DNA from: Labrenzia sp. DG1229
GTDB taxonomy: Bacteria; Pseudomonadota; Alphaproteobacteria; Rhizobiales; Stappiaceae
Reading direction: 5' to 3'
Assembly: GCF_000521215.1 (NCBI RefSeq)
Contig: NZ_KI928919.1
Location: forward strand, 744,104 to 808,103
Length of the DNA stretch: 64,000 nucleotides
Shown: positions 62,496 to 64,000 of the stretch, one piece after another
How the letters are laid out: every line of letters begins with the position of its first letter
Position numbering within the stretch: the stretch's first letter is position 1
Made by a program: the position numbers and the translations under genes
The notes under the pieces: generated by a model
What the model saw: the letters and a program-made list of their open reading frames with translations, nothing else
The model's database searches: none
Told to the model about the DNA's origin: nothing

Positions 62496-63200
62496 TTGAC
62501 CGACCGGCATTCCGCCCTGACATCACTTCCAGCGAATGACCGCAAAGGTGCCACCTCGTCCCGGGGCGCAACACGTGAGCAGGTTGATGCAGCGATCCGT
62601 ACCGGGCTTTTGACAGGGCGTTTCATACCTGGAAAAGCCGTGACGATACGCGGGCTTGCCACTGACCTCGGCGTCAGCCCGATGCCGGTCCGGGAAGTCC
62701 TGCAGCGGCTTGCCGCCGAAAATGCTCTTGAGGTCAAGAGCAACGGGCGCGTCCAGGTTCCTGACATGACGCCTGATCGCTTTGACGAAGTGCTGAAAGC
62801 CAGGCTGTTGCTGGAGCCGGAACTGGCCGAACGCTCACTCGAAAAGCTTTCAAAACGCGATGTGAAAATGCTGACCGCGATTGATGACGAAATCGACCAG
62901 TGCATCATCAGCGGCGACGCCGAGGCGTATATGCGCCTCAATCACGCGTTCCATTTTCACGTCTACCGGGCGTCCGGTTCAAAGGTTCTTCTGCCTCTGA
63001 TCGACAGTCTCTGGCTTCAGTTCGCGCCATTCATGCGCACTGTCTATGGCAGGGTCGGAACAGCGATTCTCGTCGACCAGCACAAGGAAGCGATCCGCGC
63101 GATCAAGCAGCGTGACCGGGATGCGCTCCGGGACGCCATCATGGGCGACATCACCGATGGCATGGGACTTATCGGCAAGGAAATTCTTGAAACGACATGA
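62496..63200 (+). CDS. GntR/FCD regulator of polyamine genes
   Basis: A 234-residue regulator. The winged helix (about residues 25-90) has AVTIRGLATDLGVSPMPVREVLQRLAAE. The FCD domain (about 105-225) has the metal-binding pattern E-P-E-L-A-E, N-H-A-F-H-F-H and D-Q-H-K-E-A-I. Its TTG start at 62496 follows GGGAGA; the longer open frame from 62184 runs over the divergent puuA gene. It lies between two glutamine-synthetase-like genes and beside putrescine uptake, so polyamine-responsive control is likely but not shown. Confidence 0.85.
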   Translation: MTDRHSALTSLPANDRKGATSSRGATREQVDAAIRTGLLTGRFIPGKAVTIRGLATDLGVSPMPVREVLQRLAAENALEVKSNGRVQVPDMTPDRFDEVLKARLLLEPELAERSLEKLSKRDVKMLTAIDDEIDQCIISGDAEAYMRLNHAFHFHVYRASGSKVLLPLIDSLWLQFAPFMRTVYGRVGTAILVDQHKEAIRAIKQRDRDALRDAIMGDITDGMGLIGKEILETT

Positions 63201-63352
63201 GACGGTTGATCCGGATTAAAGACCGTGTCATTTTGTGATCACAAAATTCACTTGTGCCCCTTGATCGCGATCTCCTGTTGATCGCAGGCAAACGGCAAAG
63301 AGAAACCAACACACTTCCGGCACCGGTGCGTGCCCAACCCCTGGAGCCCGTC

Positions 63353-64000
63353 GTGAGTGATGAAACGCCTGCCAAAAACAGTCTGAGTGCAACGGACAGT
63401 TTGCGTGGGGTTCCGGATGGCGACGCCGCGCTGGAATGGCTGCATTCACGCAACATCGAAGACATCGAGTGCATCGTTCCGGACCTTGCAGGTGTCGCGC
63501 GAGGCAAGATGATGCCGGTCGAGAAGTTCTTCTCCGGCCCGGTCATGACCATGCCGGCCTCGATTTTCGCGCAAACGATTTCCGGTGATTATCCTGACGA
63601 TGACGAGCGCTTCCAGCACAACCCAACCGATGGCGACCTCTATTTTCGTGCAGACTACAGCACGCTAACTTCGGTGCCCTGGGAAAGCGACCCGACCGCG
63701 CAACTCATTCACGATGCCTATACGCGCCAGGGAGCCCCGGTGGAAACAGCACCGCGCAACGTGCTGAAGCGCATCCTGAAACTCTACGAGGACAAGGGCT
63801 GGGAGCCCGTTGTTGCACCGGAAATTGAATTTTACCTGGTGAAGCCGAACACCGACCCGGACTATCCGCTGGAACCACCGACCGGCCGCTCGGGCCGTCC
63901 CGAGGTTGGTCGCCAATCCTACTCGATTTCAGCGCTGAACGAATTCGACGACCTGATCGATGATATCTACGACCTTTCAGAACACCAGGGACTTGAGATC
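63353..64000 (+). CDS. Second glutamine-synthetase-like enzyme, partial
   Basis: The 5' 216 codons of a glutamine synthetase superfamily gene; it runs off the window end. It starts at GTG with CTGGAG upstream. The N-terminal beta-grasp part has IEDIECIVPDLAGVARGKMMPVEKF, and the catalytic domain begins with LKLYEDKGWEPVVAPEIEFYLVKP, where APEIEFYL holds the first metal Glu. It is about as far from PuuA at 60953-62341 as from GlnA. Polyamine or other gamma-glutamylation is expected. No stop codon is in the window. Confidence 0.88.
   Translation, partial: MSDETPAKNSLSATDSLRGVPDGDAALEWLHSRNIEDIECIVPDLAGVARGKMMPVEKFFSGPVMTMPASIFAQTISGDYPDDDERFQHNPTDGDLYFRADYSTLTSVPWESDPTAQLIHDAYTRQGAPVETAPRNVLKRILKLYEDKGWEPVVAPEIEFYLVKPNTDPDYPLEPPTGRSGRPEVGRQSYSISALNEFDDLIDDIYDLSEHQGLEI

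Noticed and set aside
1-64000. CRISPR array, prophage, transposase or integron
   Set aside because: No direct-repeat array, integrase, transposase or capsid gene was seen on either strand.

Overview
The window reads as chromosomal DNA from an alphaproteobacterium of the order Hyphomicrobiales (Rhizobiales), most like marine Stappiaceae such as Roseibium/Labrenzia/Stappia; this is inferred from gene content, with no database search. Clues are the plant-type glutamate-cysteine ligase GshA, two phasins, DUF1127 and DUF3422 proteins, a DctB/DctD-linked TRAP transporter, a PdhS/CbrA-like giant sensor kinase, an Irr-type iron box, an FnrL-type anaerobox, and a tRNA-His with the alphaproteobacterial G1:U72/A73 acceptor end instead of G-1:C73. 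Gene density is high, codon use is mostly uniform, and there is no insertion sequence, prophage, integrase or CRISPR array.

Layout. 1-5.2 kb: ClC chloride/proton antiporter, a small membrane protein, a LysR regulator, a cytochrome c and a DUF3422 membrane protein. 5.3-8 kb: GntR/FCD regulator plus FMN L-lactate dehydrogenase, facing a class I glutamine amidotransferase. 8.1-11.7 kb: EamA exporter, two paralogous LysR regulators and a divergent DUF1127 protein. 11.7-19.3 kb: acidic-tailed hypothetical protein, gshA, class III adenylate cyclase coupled to rsmE, xseA, DUF805 protein. 19.3-25.9 kb: a complete dctBD-dctPQM dicarboxylate TRAP locus with a candidate sigma-54 promoter and a DctD-type palindrome. 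26-31.6 kb: universal stress protein behind an FNR-type box, an ADP-forming acyl-CoA synthetase/GNAT fusion and an MFS exporter. 31.6-41.6 kb: ThDP enzyme, kinase fusion, AzlCD, TauE/SafE, DUF3291, an unrecognised protein, pirin, small membrane proteins and tRNA-His. 41.7-48 kb: two phasins and a 1594-residue sensor kinase. 48-51.3 kb: ferric-iron ABC binding protein and permease under a candidate Irr box. 51.3-54.7 kb: FtsH paralogue and both subunits of a 3-oxoacid CoA-transferase. 55-56.7 kb: an orphan of unknown function and a DUF6460-like membrane protein. 56.7-64 kb: putrescine uptake (potFGHI), a glutamine-synthetase-like gamma-glutamylputrescine synthetase, a GntR regulator and the start of a second glutamine-synthetase-like gene that runs off the window.

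The metabolic theme is uptake and use of small organic substrates (lactate, C4-dicarboxylates, putrescine, acetoacetate/PHB, short acyl-CoAs) with their dedicated regulators. The genes I cannot explain are 38437-39291 and 55008-56054. The kinase at 43270-48054 is unusual for its very long acidic linkers. No clearly new multi-gene system is visible; the most testable new points are regulatory (sigma-54/DctD, FnrL, Irr and PhaR-type sites and an isolated long dyad at 33376-33414).
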